The notes under the pieces are model-generated. The model saw nothing but the letters and a program-made list of their open reading frames with translations, was not told where the DNA came from and made no database searches. Shown in pieces: positions 1-7,094 of a stretch of DNA of 7,473 bases. This stretch comes from Thermoplasmata archaeon (GTDB lineage Archaea > Thermoplasmatota > Thermoplasmata > Thermoplasmatales > Thermoplasmataceae). Position numbers and translations under genes: made by a program. The DNA is taken from the NCBI GenBank assembly GCA_021845155.1, contig JAKBSB010000064.1, positions 1-7,473 of the forward strand, given 5' to 3'. Each line of letters starts with the position of its first letter. Position 1 is the stretch's first letter.

Positions 1-1
1 C

Positions 2-232
2 ATTGAGGGATATTTTGATACAGAAATTGGAGGAAAGAAGGAACCCGGCAGCTACATAAGGATTTCGTCCGTTCTGCAATACAATGCGGGGAGAATTGCT
101 TTTCTTTCAGATTCTTTACAGGAGCTCGATGCCGCTTCGTCTGCTGGTTTTAAAACTGTGCTTGTTCAGAGAAACATGGTAAATGAGATAAATGGCCGTC
201 CCGCTGTATGTGATTTTAAGGCGATCGCCTGA
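2..232 (+). CDS. mtnC: Enolase-phosphatase E1 (MtnC), C-terminal part
   Basis: This is the last 76 codons of an open frame that enters from the left edge and ends at TGA 230-232. MtnC is a cytosolic Mg-dependent HAD-superfamily enzyme of the methionine salvage pathway; it enolises and dephosphorylates 2,3-diketo-5-methylthiopentyl-1-phosphate to the acireductone. Seen here: FDTEIGGKKEPGSY (visible residues 5-18), which matches the family's FDT.xG.K.e..SY block and carries the HAD motif III lysine (K12), and then IAFLSDSLQELDAA (32-45), the HAD motif IV acidic loop, followed by AGFKTVLVQR. Spacing and order fit E1 well, better than a generic HAD phosphatase. The nucleophile Asp motif lies outside the window, so catalytic competence cannot be judged. 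No downstream partner of the salvage pathway is visible; the next gene is about 155 nt away with its own probable promoter. Confidence 0.72.
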   Translation: MEGYFDTEIGGKKEPGSYIRISSVLQYNAGRIAFLSDSLQELDAASSAGFKTVLVQRNMVNEINGRPAVCDFKAIA

Positions 233-288
233 TCGGGTGACTGAATGTTTTCTACTGAGGAAATAGACTTTATGTTGTTGTGGTAAAA

Positions 289-314
289 CCTGGGTTCCTT
301 GATGCTTCCCCGGG
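289..314. terminator. Possible hairpin in the mtnC / membrane-gene gap
   Basis: CCTGGG (289-294) can pair with CCCGGG (309-314) with one G-T wobble, leaving a 14-nt loop. It lies 57 nt after the mtnC stop codon. No T-run follows it on the + strand; the nearest is the TTTT shortly after the stop codon (about 247-250). On the minus strand the hairpin is followed by GGTTTTAC, which faintly resembles the end of an IS200/IS605 element. It may be a transcript 3' end signal, a mobile-element relic or chance. The rest of 233-388 shows only the promoter-like box listed separately. Confidence 0.15.
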
Positions 315-329
315 ACTTGAATCCAATCC

Positions 330-337
330 TTAAATAT
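330..337 (+). promoter_or_regulatory. Probable TATA box for the membrane-gene pair
   Basis: TTAAATAT lies 52 nt ahead of the ATG at 389. An archaeal start would then fall near 357-362, giving a leader of about 30 nt. This leader includes AGGGGGAAG (364-372), a G-rich stretch resembling a Shine-Dalgarno, but it is about 17 nt from the start codon, which is too far to be convincing. No clear purine-rich BRE was identified. Assignment rests on composition and spacing only. Confidence 0.35.
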
Positions 338-388
338 CCACTGTGGAAACCTAATCCATTCCCAGGGGGAAGATAGATTAATAAACAC

Positions 389-988
389 ATGATTCCACAT
401 TTGATGATTACATCTGAGTCAAGTGCCAGGAAAATCCCATTTTCATTCAGGGACTCATTAGGTATTGGATTGCCTATGATCACTATCCCTCCTGCGATTA
501 TGGTTGCCATCCTGGTTAGCAAAAATTTCTATTTTCTTGAATATTTTCATGTCATCTCCGGGTCCGCGTGGACTGGAATGGATCTCGTTATGGGCATATT
601 CTTTGCCTACATAATGAAAGGGCTGGGAAATGAGGAAAAGGCAGAGGTTTCCAAAAGGCTTACTCCCATGATGCTTTTTTTCATGCCTGCCATTTCGACC
701 ACCACCGTAACGGCCGGCGTTTATCTTGCAATAAATCTGGGAATACCATTCACATCAACTTACTTCATTGTTGTCGCCATAATTGCCTTGATACTGACAG
801 TTCAGGGACTCCTCATATTTCTTCCAAATGAGGTCAGGGTATATCTTGAGATCATAAGAGGTGGGAAAGATATTGGGAAAATAGTAAGACTCACCATGAT
901 CAATATCAGGCTTTCGCTTGTGCAGCTGATCCTGCAGATAGTCATAATACTGTTTATGGCTCATTTTGCCACGGGTATTGCCTTATGA
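389..988 (+). CDS. Multi-pass membrane protein, WTGxD family, first of a paralogous pair
   Basis: A 199-residue, very hydrophobic protein of unknown function, predicted to sit in the cytoplasmic membrane. By eye there are about five membrane segments: residues 25-45, 50-76, 93-118, 123-146 and 176-198. The second carries a striking FHVISGSAWTGMD block, with His54, Trp61, Thr62, Gly63 and Asp65 in or beside the membrane. The spacing of His and WxG recalls the membrane domains of the CopD, DUF2269 and PuuD (urate oxidase N-terminal) groups, some of which are suspected haem or metal binders, but I cannot assign it to any of them. The last helix has a QLxxQ pair (Gln179, Gln183). Its stop overlaps the next gene's start as ATGA, so the two are very likely co-translated. 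ATG 389 is preceded by an in-frame TAG at 374-376; a second ATG at 404 is the only close alternative. It is not truncated relative to its sister protein. Confidence 0.8.
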   Translation: MIPHLMITSESSARKIPFSFRDSLGIGLPMITIPPAIMVAILVSKNFYFLEYFHVISGSAWTGMDLVMGIFFAYIMKGLGNEEKAEVSKRLTPMMLFFMPAISTTTVTAGVYLAINLGIPFTSTYFIVVAIIALILTVQGLLIFLPNEVRVYLEIIRGGKDIGKIVRLTMINIRLSLVQLILQIVIILFMAHFATGIAL

Positions 989-1545
989 ACGAACACAGGG
1001 ACTCTTTGAAGGACATATACAGAACCGGGATTATTGCCCTGGTGATACCTCCTTTAGCATTCATTATAGCCTACATATCAGGTAGCATGATCTTTCTCGA
1101 TTACATTCATGTACTGATTGGAGCGGTCTGGACAGGAGTTGATGTTTTCCTTGGGTTGCTCTTTTCTAACGTAATAAGAACAATAGGTCCCGAAACCAGA
1201 AAGAACATAGGAATGAGAATGATCCCCATGACACTTTTCTTTGTGCCTTCAGCATCAATAATCACGCCACTTGCAGGTTATATACTTGCATTGAGAGCAG
1301 GCATATTTTCCTTCACAACACCGCTTTTCATAGCAATAATAATTACTGGAACTATTCTTGTATCCATTGGTTTTCTGACCGTGGTACCATATTCCTATGG
1401 AATTGCGAGAAACATCTCAAATGGTCATTGGGATCTCGACATAATTTCCAGGAATATGAAGATCATATCCATGGGAGCCCTTTTACAGCTTGTTTTCCAG
1501 GTAATAATCATAAGCCTTATGGCATATATAGTTGTATATTTATAA
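985..1545 (+). CDS. Multi-pass membrane protein, WTGxD family, second of a paralogous pair
   Basis: A 186-residue membrane protein that aligns with the upstream gene product almost without gaps along its whole length. Shared features are the IPP in the first helix, the second-helix block IHVLIGAVWTGVD (His42, Trp49, Thr50, Gly51, Asp53), an LFFVP motif (84-88), and a last helix with QLxxQ (Gln168, Gln172). About five membrane segments lie at residues 13-33, 36-64, 79-103, 110-136 and 162-185. The ATG at 985-987 overlaps the upstream TGA (986-988), the usual sign of translational coupling; no separate promoter is visible. The two products probably form a heterodimer or larger complex, but substrate and cofactor cannot be read from the sequence. 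The gene ends 25 nt before the convergent isocitrate dehydrogenase gene. Confidence 0.8.
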   Translation: MNEHRDSLKDIYRTGIIALVIPPLAFIIAYISGSMIFLDYIHVLIGAVWTGVDVFLGLLFSNVIRTIGPETRKNIGMRMIPMTLFFVPSASIITPLAGYILALRAGIFSFTTPLFIAIIITGTILVSIGFLTVVPYSYGIARNISNGHWDLDIISRNMKIISMGALLQLVFQVIIISLMAYIVVYL

Positions 1546-1577
1546 AAATTGTTGAGGGGATAAATTTATTTTATTTC
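1546..1577. terminator. T-rich convergent intergenic region, likely transcript ends
   Basis: Only 25 nt separate the stop codons of the second membrane gene and icd. The + strand has a T-rich tract (AAATTTATTTTATTT) from about 1562 to 1576, and the minus strand has a TTTTT run at 1546-1550. Archaeal RNA polymerase commonly ends transcription at oligo-T without a hairpin, so each side plausibly serves one gene. No convincing stem was seen. Confidence 0.4.
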
Positions 1578-2788
1578 TTAACCGGCTTCATTCTCTTGAT
1601 TATTTCCTGGCCAAATTCCGAACATTTCAACGGCTTGATGTTCATAACCCTTGCGAGGTCCTGTGTAACCTTCTGATCATGATAGGTTGCTAGTATTGCG
1701 CTCTCGAGGACATCCGCTGCATCATCCCATTCAAGATGCCTCAACATCATCGCACCTGAAAGTATGAGGGAAGTAGGGTTCGCTACGTCCATACCGGCGT
1801 ATTTTGGTGCTGTTCCATGAACTGCCTCGAAAATTGCGTATGCATCTCCTACATTTCCGCCTGGTGCAAGGCCAAGACCGCCAACCTGGGCAGAAAGCGC
1901 GTCGGAAAGATAATCTCCGTTGAGATTTGTTGTGGCAATGACATCATAGTCCTCTGTTCTTGTAAGGACCTGCTGGAACATGTTATCTGTAATCCTGTCC
2001 TTGATAACGATCTTGCCTCTGTAGTTGTCCGGGTCTTTAAGGTATTCTTCCTCTGTTACGGTGTTGTCCCTGAATTCGTTTGCAGCCACCTGATAGCCCC
2101 AGTCCTTGAAAGCACCCTCAGTGTATTTCATTATATTTCCCTTATGGACCAGTGTTATGTTCCTTCTCCTGTTTTTTATGGCATATTGGATGGCTTTTCT
2201 CACAAGCCTGCTTGATTTGAATTTGCTTATTGGCTTGATGCCTATGCCTGTGTCGTCAGTGAGCTTTACTCCCATGTTGGCAGCAAGAAACTCTCTCAGT
2301 TTCGTGGCCTCCGGTGAATCATACTTGAATTCTATACCCATGTAAAGGTCCTCAGTATTTTCCCTGAAAATAACCATGTTCATTTTTTCTGGATTCTTCA
2401 CGGGTGATGGGACTCCCGGGAAATATTTTACAGGCCTTATGTTTGCATAAAGATCAAAATACTGTCTCAGTGTAACGTTCAGACTTCTGAACCCCTGACC
2501 TATGGGGGTTGTTAATGGACCCTTGATGGAAACTATGCATTTCTTTAACTGGTCCAGGGATTCCTGAGGAAGATGTTTTCCCGTTTTGCTCAATGCCTCC
2601 TCTCCAGCAAGGACCTTTACCCATTCTATTGATCTGTCTCCGCCATATGCAAATTCCAGTGACGCGTTTATCACTGAAATTGACGCTTTTGAAATATCCG
2701 ATCCTATTCCGTCGCCTTCAATGTAACCTATTGTGGGATTAGATGGAACTTCCAGAGTTGAATTATTTCCAATTTTTATGTAAGCCAT
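1571..2788 (-). CDS. icd: Isocitrate dehydrogenase, NADP-type
   Basis: Cytosolic TCA-cycle enzyme that oxidatively decarboxylates isocitrate to 2-oxoglutarate, normally as a Mg-dependent homodimer. At 405 residues it is full length. Substrate residues of the E. coli enzyme are all present: Ser102, Asn104 and Arg108 in RSLNVTLRQ, Arg118, Arg142, Tyr149, Lys216 in VHKGNIMKYTEG, and metal-binding Asp268, Asp292 and Asp296 (NGDYLSD). The adenine-ribose phosphate site keeps Lys329-Tyr330 (GTAPKYAG) and Arg380, which points to NADP, but the position of E. coli Tyr391 is Gln376. Ser102 is the equivalent of the E. coli phosphorylation site; no AceK-like gene is visible. The ATG at 2788 gives the expected N-terminus ahead of GYIEGDGIG; only a weak GAGAGA lies upstream and no clear TATA box was found. 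Convergent with the membrane genes, and in the same orientation as the molybdenum hydroxylase operon but separated from it by 343 nt. Confidence 0.97.
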   Translation of the reverse strand: MAYIKIGNNSTLEVPSNPTIGYIEGDGIGSDISKASISVINASLEFAYGGDRSIEWVKVLAGEEALSKTGKHLPQESLDQLKKCIVSIKGPLTTPIGQGFRSLNVTLRQYFDLYANIRPVKYFPGVPSPVKNPEKMNMVIFRENTEDLYMGIEFKYDSPEATKLREFLAANMGVKLTDDTGIGIKPISKFKSSRLVRKAIQYAIKNRRRNITLVHKGNIMKYTEGAFKDWGYQVAANEFRDNTVTEEEYLKDPDNYRGKIVIKDRITDNMFQQVLTRTEDYDVIATTNLNGDYLSDALSAQVGGLGLAPGGNVGDAYAIFEAVHGTAPKYAGMDVANPTSLILSGAMMLRHLEWDDAADVLESAILATYHDQKVTQDLARVMNIKPLKCSEFGQEIIKRMKPVKK

Positions 2789-3009
2789 GAAAATCTCTCT
2801 AACATAACTTACCAGTATGTGAAATTTTTGCCATTATGAGATCTGAAAAGCTTGTTAACGCTATTTTTGAACGATGTCATGCCTTAACACTCCCACCCAC
2901 CTGCAGTGAGGAGGAAGTGATCAACCATCTTCTAACGGAGAATCAATGTAAACTTTTATTCATTGAAATAGGAACGCTTAGTCTTCATTCATGGGAGGAG
3001 TCATACTGT

Positions 3010-3062
3010 GGAATGTGACATCCTCTCCTCAGCTGAAGCACCGGAGTTTTACTGCTTCCCCT
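3010..3062 (+). mobile_element. Solo right end of an IS200/IS605 (TnpB-type) element, decayed
   Basis: The stretch starts with GGAATGTGACATCCTCTCC, followed by a hairpin and then GTTTTACTGCTTCCCCT. This arrangement is characteristic of the 3' end of tnpB-bearing IS200/IS605 elements, where the end hairpin is also the tail of the guide (omega) RNA. The stem here is CTCC (3025-3028) with GGAG (3043-3046) outside and GC-TGAA-GC (3032-3039) inside. Between them TCA (3029-3031) faces ACC (3040-3042) and does not pair. If the 3' arm is ancestral, the intact 5' arm would have read CTCCGGTGC, so the 5' arm seems to have decayed. No transposase reading frame or left end is seen nearby. Identification is from memory of such ends, not from a database match. 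Confidence 0.45.
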
Positions 3063-3099
3063 AAATCACTAACACTTTCATAAATTATCAGTTATTGAG

Positions 3100-3122
3100 A
3101 GGAGATTGGAAATTGTTCTCCT
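3100..3122 (-). terminator. Possible hairpin terminator after the hydroxylase operon
   Basis: AGGAGA (3100-3105) and TCTCCT (3117-3122) form a perfect 6-bp inverted repeat with an 11-nt loop, starting 9 nt beyond the large-subunit stop codon on the minus strand. No long T-run follows, only AT-rich sequence, so it may instead be a transcript-end stabiliser or chance. Confidence 0.25.
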
Positions 3123-3131
3123 GTATCTGGT

Positions 3132-5579
3132 TCACGCCCCTGCTTTTTTCATGGCCTTCCATACATTCTCAGGCTTGAGCGGCATGTCAATATGGGTTAT
3201 TCCGAAACCAGACAGGGCATCCACAACAGCATTCACAATGGCAGAAGGCGCAGCAATTGAACCTGCCTCTCCCACTCCTTTCACACCAATTGGATTGTGC
3301 GGTGATGGAGTGTACATGAAGGATGTTTCGATCTCAGGTATCTCGACAGCAGTTGGGACTGCGTAATCTGAAAGGTTTGATGTGAGAAGGTTTCCCGAGC
3401 TGTCATATAAGGATTCCTCATAGAGTGCCTGGGCAAGGCCCTGGACAACTCCACCATGGATCTGTCCCTCCACTATCATGGGGTTAATCTGCGTCCCACA
3501 GTCGTCCACTGCAACATACCTCCTGATCCTGACCTGGAAGGTTTCGGGATCTACCTCAGCAACACAGATATGTGTTCCAAATGGATAGACAAAATTCTCT
3601 GGATCATAGAATGAGGTCTGCTCGAGGCCAGGTTCCAATCCATCTGGAATCTCATCTGCCCCGGCACCGTAGGCTGCAAGTGCAACCTGGGCCATGGTTC
3701 TGGTATTTTCCATGTTTCCTTTTCCATGGAACTTCCCATTTTCATAAACAGTTTCGGATTCATCTATCCCCAGAAGATGCGCTGCCACTTTCGTTGCCTT
3801 CTTAACAAGTTTCCTTGATGCTATGGCTATTGCGCCTCCTGCCACCGCCGTAGTCCTGCTTCCATATGTGCCCATTCCAAATGGTATCATTCCTGTATCC
3901 CCGTGGATTACCTCAACGTCATCCATTGGGACCTGAAGTTCATCTGCAGCAAGCTGTGCAAATGTTGTCTCCTCTCCCTGCCCATGGGGATTCCCACCGG
4001 TGAAAACAGAAACTTTCCCGGTTGGATGGATACGAACTGTAGCGCTCTCCCATAGCCCCAGTCCGAACCCTGTTGATCTCACCACCTTTGAAGGCCCAAG
4101 GCCGCTTACCTCAATATAGCTTGAAATACCGATGCCCATGTACTTTCCCTCCCTTCGCAACCTCTCCTGCTCCTTCCTGAGATTGTAATAGTCGACCTTT
4201 TCCATTGCTTTCTTCAGTGCTATTTCGTAATTTCCGCTGTCGTAAACAAGGCCTGTTGGAACTGGGTGTGGAAAGCTGTCTGCAGGGATGAAGTTCTTCA
4301 ACCTTATTTCTGCCGGATCCATGCCTATTTTCCTGGCAAGAACGTCTACCATCCTTTCCACAATAAAGGAGGCTTCAGGTCTTCCAGCACCCCTGTAAGC
4401 ATCCACTGCCACTGTGTTCGTCAGGACACCATACACATCACAACCCACTGCCTTCATATTATACTGTCCTGGAAGGATCAGTCCAAAAAGTATGGTTGGT
4501 ACTCCCGGTGCCGCAGTTGAGATCCATGCCCCCATATTCGCGTAGACCTTCACTCTCAGTCCGAGTATTGTGCCATCTTTCTTTGCTGCCATCTCTATGT
4601 ACTGTATATGATCCCTTCCATGGGTAGTTGAGGTGAAGTTCTCCTCCCTGGTCTCCATCCATTTTACCGGTTTCTTCAGCACTCTGGAAAGGTGGCATAT
4701 GACAGCCTCTGGACCGTAGCATGAGATTTTGCTTCCAAAAGCTCCCCCCACGTCTGGAGCTATGATTCTCAACCTGTTTTCAGGCACACCGAGAATGAGT
4801 GAGAGAAGAAACCTGTGCACATGAGGATTCTGGGAGGTCATCCACACAGTGGTCTCTCCTGTACCTGTATCAAATGATGCCACAGTACCTCTCGTCTCCA
4901 TTGATGCCGGCTGTAACCTCTGGTTTACAAACCTTTCTTTCACAATTACATCAGCGGTTGAAAATACCTCGTCGACGTTTCCGGCGTCTATCTTCCACCT
5001 GAATGCCAGATTCCCAGGAACCTCACTGTAAAGCTGTGGAGCCTGTTTCTCCAGTGCCTTCTCCTGATCGGTCACAGCCTCCAGTGGAACATAATCAACA
5101 TTTATGGTTTCTGCTGCATCTTCTGCCTGAAATGGTGTTTCGGCAACAACAACCGCCACAGGATCACCAACATACCTGACCCTGTCAACTGCAACTGCAT
5201 AATATGGCGGTATTTTCAGCTGGGAATCGGGAATGGTCCATGCCGTTGGAATTGGATTCAGTTTGCCCGTGAAGTCCTTCCCCGTGTATACCGCCACAAC
5301 ACCTGGCATTCTCAGTGCTTTGTCCGTGTCAATATGCTTTATCTTAGCATGTGCATAGTCACTCCGAAGAAAATGCGCATAAAGCGTCCCCTGGGGAGTG
5401 ATGTCCTCGGTATATCTCCCATGACCTGTGACCATCCTTGTGTCTTCCCGCCTTACGGATCTCTTTCCCACGTAGCTGACTTCACTGGAAGGTTTTTCTT
5501 CCAGAATGACCTCCATCTCCTGGTTTTCAGGCAATTCAATCACCACCCCTGCTTTCTGCCGCCGCCTTTGTTGCCTCAA
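3132..5579 (-). CDS. Molybdenum hydroxylase large (Mo-cofactor) subunit, form II CoxL-like / aldehyde oxidoreductase
   Basis: Catalytic subunit of a xanthine oxidase-family enzyme that hydroxylates an aldehyde, purine or similar carbon using water at a molybdopterin centre. Residues 36-60 hold the usual N-terminal [20 protein letters not shown] block. Cofactor-binding motifs follow: DVGGAFGSK (276-284), PHGQGEETT (531-539), and [13 protein letters not shown] (571-583). The conserved base is Glu771 in GVKGVGEAG. The active-site loop is AYRGAGR (394-400), the signature of form II CoxL-like proteins; true CO dehydrogenase has AYxCSFR with the Cys that holds copper. At about 815 residues it is full length. 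The longest frame begins with TTG at 5579 and would overlap the small subunit by 44 nt. GTG at 5543 (8-nt overlap), TTG at 5534 (after GGTGATT) or ATG at 5516 are plausible alternatives and lose no conserved residue. Last gene of the operon. No maturation genes (xdhC/coxF, coxD, mobA types) are in view. Substrate unknown; glyceraldehyde is one candidate from Sulfolobus homologues. Confidence 0.93.
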   Translation of the reverse strand: MRQQRRRQKAGVVIELPENQEMEVILEEKPSSEVSYVGKRSVRREDTRMVTGHGRYTEDITPQGTLYAHFLRSDYAHAKIKHIDTDKALRMPGVVAVYTGKDFTGKLNPIPTAWTIPDSQLKIPPYYAVAVDRVRYVGDPVAVVVAETPFQAEDAAETINVDYVPLEAVTDQEKALEKQAPQLYSEVPGNLAFRWKIDAGNVDEVFSTADVIVKERFVNQRLQPASMETRGTVASFDTGTGETTVWMTSQNPHVHRFLLSLILGVPENRLRIIAPDVGGAFGSKISCYGPEAVICHLSRVLKKPVKWMETREENFTSTTHGRDHIQYIEMAAKKDGTILGLRVKVYANMGAWISTAAPGVPTILFGLILPGQYNMKAVGCDVYGVLTNTVAVDAYRGAGRPEASFIVERMVDVLARKIGMDPAEIRLKNFIPADSFPHPVPTGLVYDSGNYEIALKKAMEKVDYYNLRKEQERLRREGKYMGIGISSYIEVSGLGPSKVVRSTGFGLGLWESATVRIHPTGKVSVFTGGNPHGQGEETTFAQLAADELQVPMDDVEVIHGDTGMIPFGMGTYGSRTTAVAGGAIAIASRKLVKKATKVAAHLLGIDESETVYENGKFHGKGNMENTRTMAQVALAAYGAGADEIPDGLEPGLEQTSFYDPENFVYPFGTHICVAEVDPETFQVRIRRYVAVDDCGTQINPMIVEGQIHGGVVQGLAQALYEESLYDSSGNLLTSNLSDYAVPTAVEIPEIETSFMYTPSPHNPIGVKGVGEAGSIAAPSAIVNAVVDALSGFGITHIDMPLKPENVWKAMKKAGA

Positions 5580-6039
5580 CTATATTCTGGTATCCCGTAC
5601 ACCTGCATAGATTTCCAGATATTCCCCACCTTATCTGGTCCTCTGTTGGGTGAGGATTTTCCTTCAGAAACCATGCGATCTCCATTATCATGCCGGGAGT
5701 ACAGAAACCACACTGCAAACCATGGTTTTCCCTGAACGCTTCCTGGACTTTATGCAAATGTCCTTCATGTTCAAGTGATTCGATTGTCTCAATGACTGAA
5801 TCATCTGCCTGGACCGCAAGCATTGTGCATGATTTTACGCTCTTTCCATTATATATTACCGTGCATGCACCACAATTTGAAGTGTCGCATCCAACATGTG
5901 TGCCAGTAAGACCCATTCTTTCTCTCAGAAAATGAACCAGAAGCATCCTGGGTTCCACGCTATCCTCCACTTTCTTTCCATTTACTGTCGCTTTTATAGA
6001 TATCTTCCTTGAATTCCTGTTCATTACTTCACTTTCCAT
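5536..6039 (-). CDS. Molybdenum hydroxylase small subunit, two [2Fe-2S] clusters
   Basis: Electron-transfer subunit of 167 residues, the usual length for CoxS/CutC-type proteins. The N-terminal plant-ferredoxin-like domain has Cys51, Cys56, Cys59 ([13 protein letters not shown]) and Cys71. The C-terminal helical domain has Cys110 and Cys113 (CGFCTPG) and Cys145 and Cys147 (NLCRCTGY). All eight cluster ligands are therefore present. It relays electrons from the molybdenum site to FAD. Start ATG at 6039 overlaps the medium-subunit stop as TGATG and is served by a strong ribosome binding site (6042-6052). The family core begins a few residues in ([11 protein letters not shown]), so ATG at codon 6 would also be workable, but the ribosome binding site spacing favours 6039. 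The 3' end overlaps the probable large-subunit start. Confidence 0.95.
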   Translation of the reverse strand: MESEVMNRNSRKISIKATVNGKKVEDSVEPRMLLVHFLRERMGLTGTHVGCDTSNCGACTVIYNGKSVKSCTMLAVQADDSVIETIESLEHEGHLHKVQEAFRENHGLQCGFCTPGMIMEIAWFLKENPHPTEDQIRWGISGNLCRCTGYQNIVEATKAAAESRGGD

Positions 6040-6917
6040 CAGATCACCTCCTCTGATCTTTCCATTGCCTTTTCAAGACCCCTTCTTACAAAAACTTCAG
6101 TTATATAGCGCTTGAACTCTGCCGAACCACGTAGTGGATCGTCCGTTGGACTTGTTTCACTCGCTGCAATTTTGGCCGCCTCCTTTATGGTTGCTTTGTC
6201 CATCTTCTTTCCCACGAGGAATTTTTCAGCCTTAGCAGCCCTGACTGGGGTTGGTGCAACGGCCGTCATGCCGATTCCCACATAACTGCATTCACCCTTT
6301 GCCGACAGGGTCAGCTGAACCGCCACACCCACTGTTGCAAAGTCCCCAGCTTTCCGCTCCATCTTCTGGTATGAATGACCACTTCTCCCCTCCGGTATAT
6401 CGAAGGCGACTTCAGTGAGTATTTCACCGGTTCTGACAGCGGTCGAATATGAATCCTCAAAGAATCTGTCAGATTCTATGACCCTTTCACCGGATCCTCC
6501 CTTAACAGTTACCTTTCCCCTCAGTGCGAGAAAACAAGCACCCCAGTCTCCTGATGGATCCGCATGGCAGAGAGAGCCACCAAGTGTTCCCCTGTTCCTT
6601 ACCTGCGGGTCCCCAATCCATCTGGATACTTCTGTTATGAGCGGAATTTTTTCCTTAATGAGTTTTGAACCCTCAATTTCATAATCAGTAACCATTGAAC
6701 CAATGATTATCTCTCCCTTCTTTTCACTAATTTTTGAGAGTTCCGGAATCCTGCTCATATCTACAATATGTGGTATGCTTACCACTCTGGATTTCAAAAG
6801 AGGAATAAGGCTCATCCCCCCCGCTAGAACTCTTGCATTATCACCGTGTTTTTTCAGCAGAACCATTGCCTCTTTGACGCTTTCAGGCCTGTAATAATCG
6901 AACTCCTCGGGAAACAT
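6039..6917 (-). CDS. Molybdenum hydroxylase medium (FAD-binding) subunit
   Basis: FAD-binding subunit of the hydroxylase, 292 residues, of the CoxM/CutB family; it takes electrons from the iron-sulfur clusters and passes them to a downstream acceptor. It shows the two expected flavin-binding motifs, AGGMS (32-36) and TLGGS (111-115), in the normal positions, then the conserved HADPSGD stretch and the C-terminal domain with [14 protein letters not shown] (214-227). First gene of the operon. Start ATG at 6917 has a modest ribosome binding site (GGGGTG, at about 6923-6928) and a TATA-like box just upstream. Its last codons encode the ribosome binding site of the small subunit, and stop and start overlap by one base. 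The electron acceptor (quinone, ferredoxin or other) cannot be told from sequence. Confidence 0.95.
   Translation of the reverse strand: MFPEEFDYYRPESVKEAMVLLKKHGDNARVLAGGMSLIPLLKSRVVSIPHIVDMSRIPELSKISEKKGEIIIGSMVTDYEIEGSKLIKEKIPLITEVSRWIGDPQVRNRGTLGGSLCHADPSGDWGACFLALRGKVTVKGGSGERVIESDRFFEDSYSTAVRTGEILTEVAFDIPEGRSGHSYQKMERKAGDFATVGVAVQLTLSAKGECSYVGIGMTAVAPTPVRAAKAEKFLVGKKMDKATIKEAAKIAASETSPTDDPLRGSAEFKRYITEVFVRRGLEKAMERSEEVI
6042..6052 (-). promoter_or_regulatory. Strong Shine-Dalgarno for the small subunit
   Basis: On the minus strand the sequence reads GAGGAGGTGATCTGATG. GGAGGTGAT is complementary to the conserved 3' end of 16S rRNA and ends about 3 nt before the ATG. It lies within the last codons of the medium subunit (Glu-Glu-Val-Ile-stop), so it is a coupled intra-operon site that fixes the small-subunit start. 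Confidence 0.8.
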
Positions 6918-6947
6918 ATGTACACCCCATGATCATATGAACATAAT

Positions 6948-6955
6948 CTTATATC
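6948..6955 (-). promoter_or_regulatory. Probable TATA box of the hydroxylase operon
   Basis: The minus strand reads GATATAAG here, about 30 nt ahead of the medium-subunit ATG. With normal archaeal spacing of 24-27 nt, transcription would begin near 6925-6930, leaving a very short leader of about 8-12 nt that could just contain the GGGGTG ribosome binding site. No operator repeat was recognised nearby. Confidence 0.5.
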
Positions 6956-7094
6956 AATGTTTAGGGAATTTTTTTGGGAACCGTCTGTCAATCTCATTTT
7001 GTATGGCATTATGCCCAGAAACAGCCAGTTCTTTCCATTACCAGATGCTTTGAATGCGTCCACCCTCCTTATGAGATGTGTCCAGCATATTGTA

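Larger units (their letters stand above)
2789..3131. other. Intergenic region between icd and the hydroxylase operon
   Basis: These 343 nt must hold the icd promoter (minus strand, near 2789-2860), though no TATA box stands out. A 60-codon + strand frame at 2836-3018 begins with ATG, lacks a ribosome binding site and resembles no family I know, so I do not call it a gene; it ends exactly where the mobile-element-like end begins. The right half holds the IS200/IS605-like end (3010-3062) and a short hairpin just past the operon (3100-3122), listed separately. Confidence 0.6.

Noticed and set aside
286..324. tRNA-like T-arm (GGGACTTGAATCC)
   Set aside because: The flanking bases do not pair to make a T stem, and no anticodon or acceptor arm can be folded around it.
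166..522. 118-codon minus-strand frame across the mtnC end and first membrane gene
   Set aside because: It overlaps two better-supported + strand genes, has no ribosome binding site and shows no family motif.
2836..3018. 60-codon + strand frame between icd and the hydroxylase operon
   Set aside because: No ribosome binding site, no recognisable motifs, and it ends in the mobile-element-like end. It might hold unrecognisable transposase debris, but nothing shows that.
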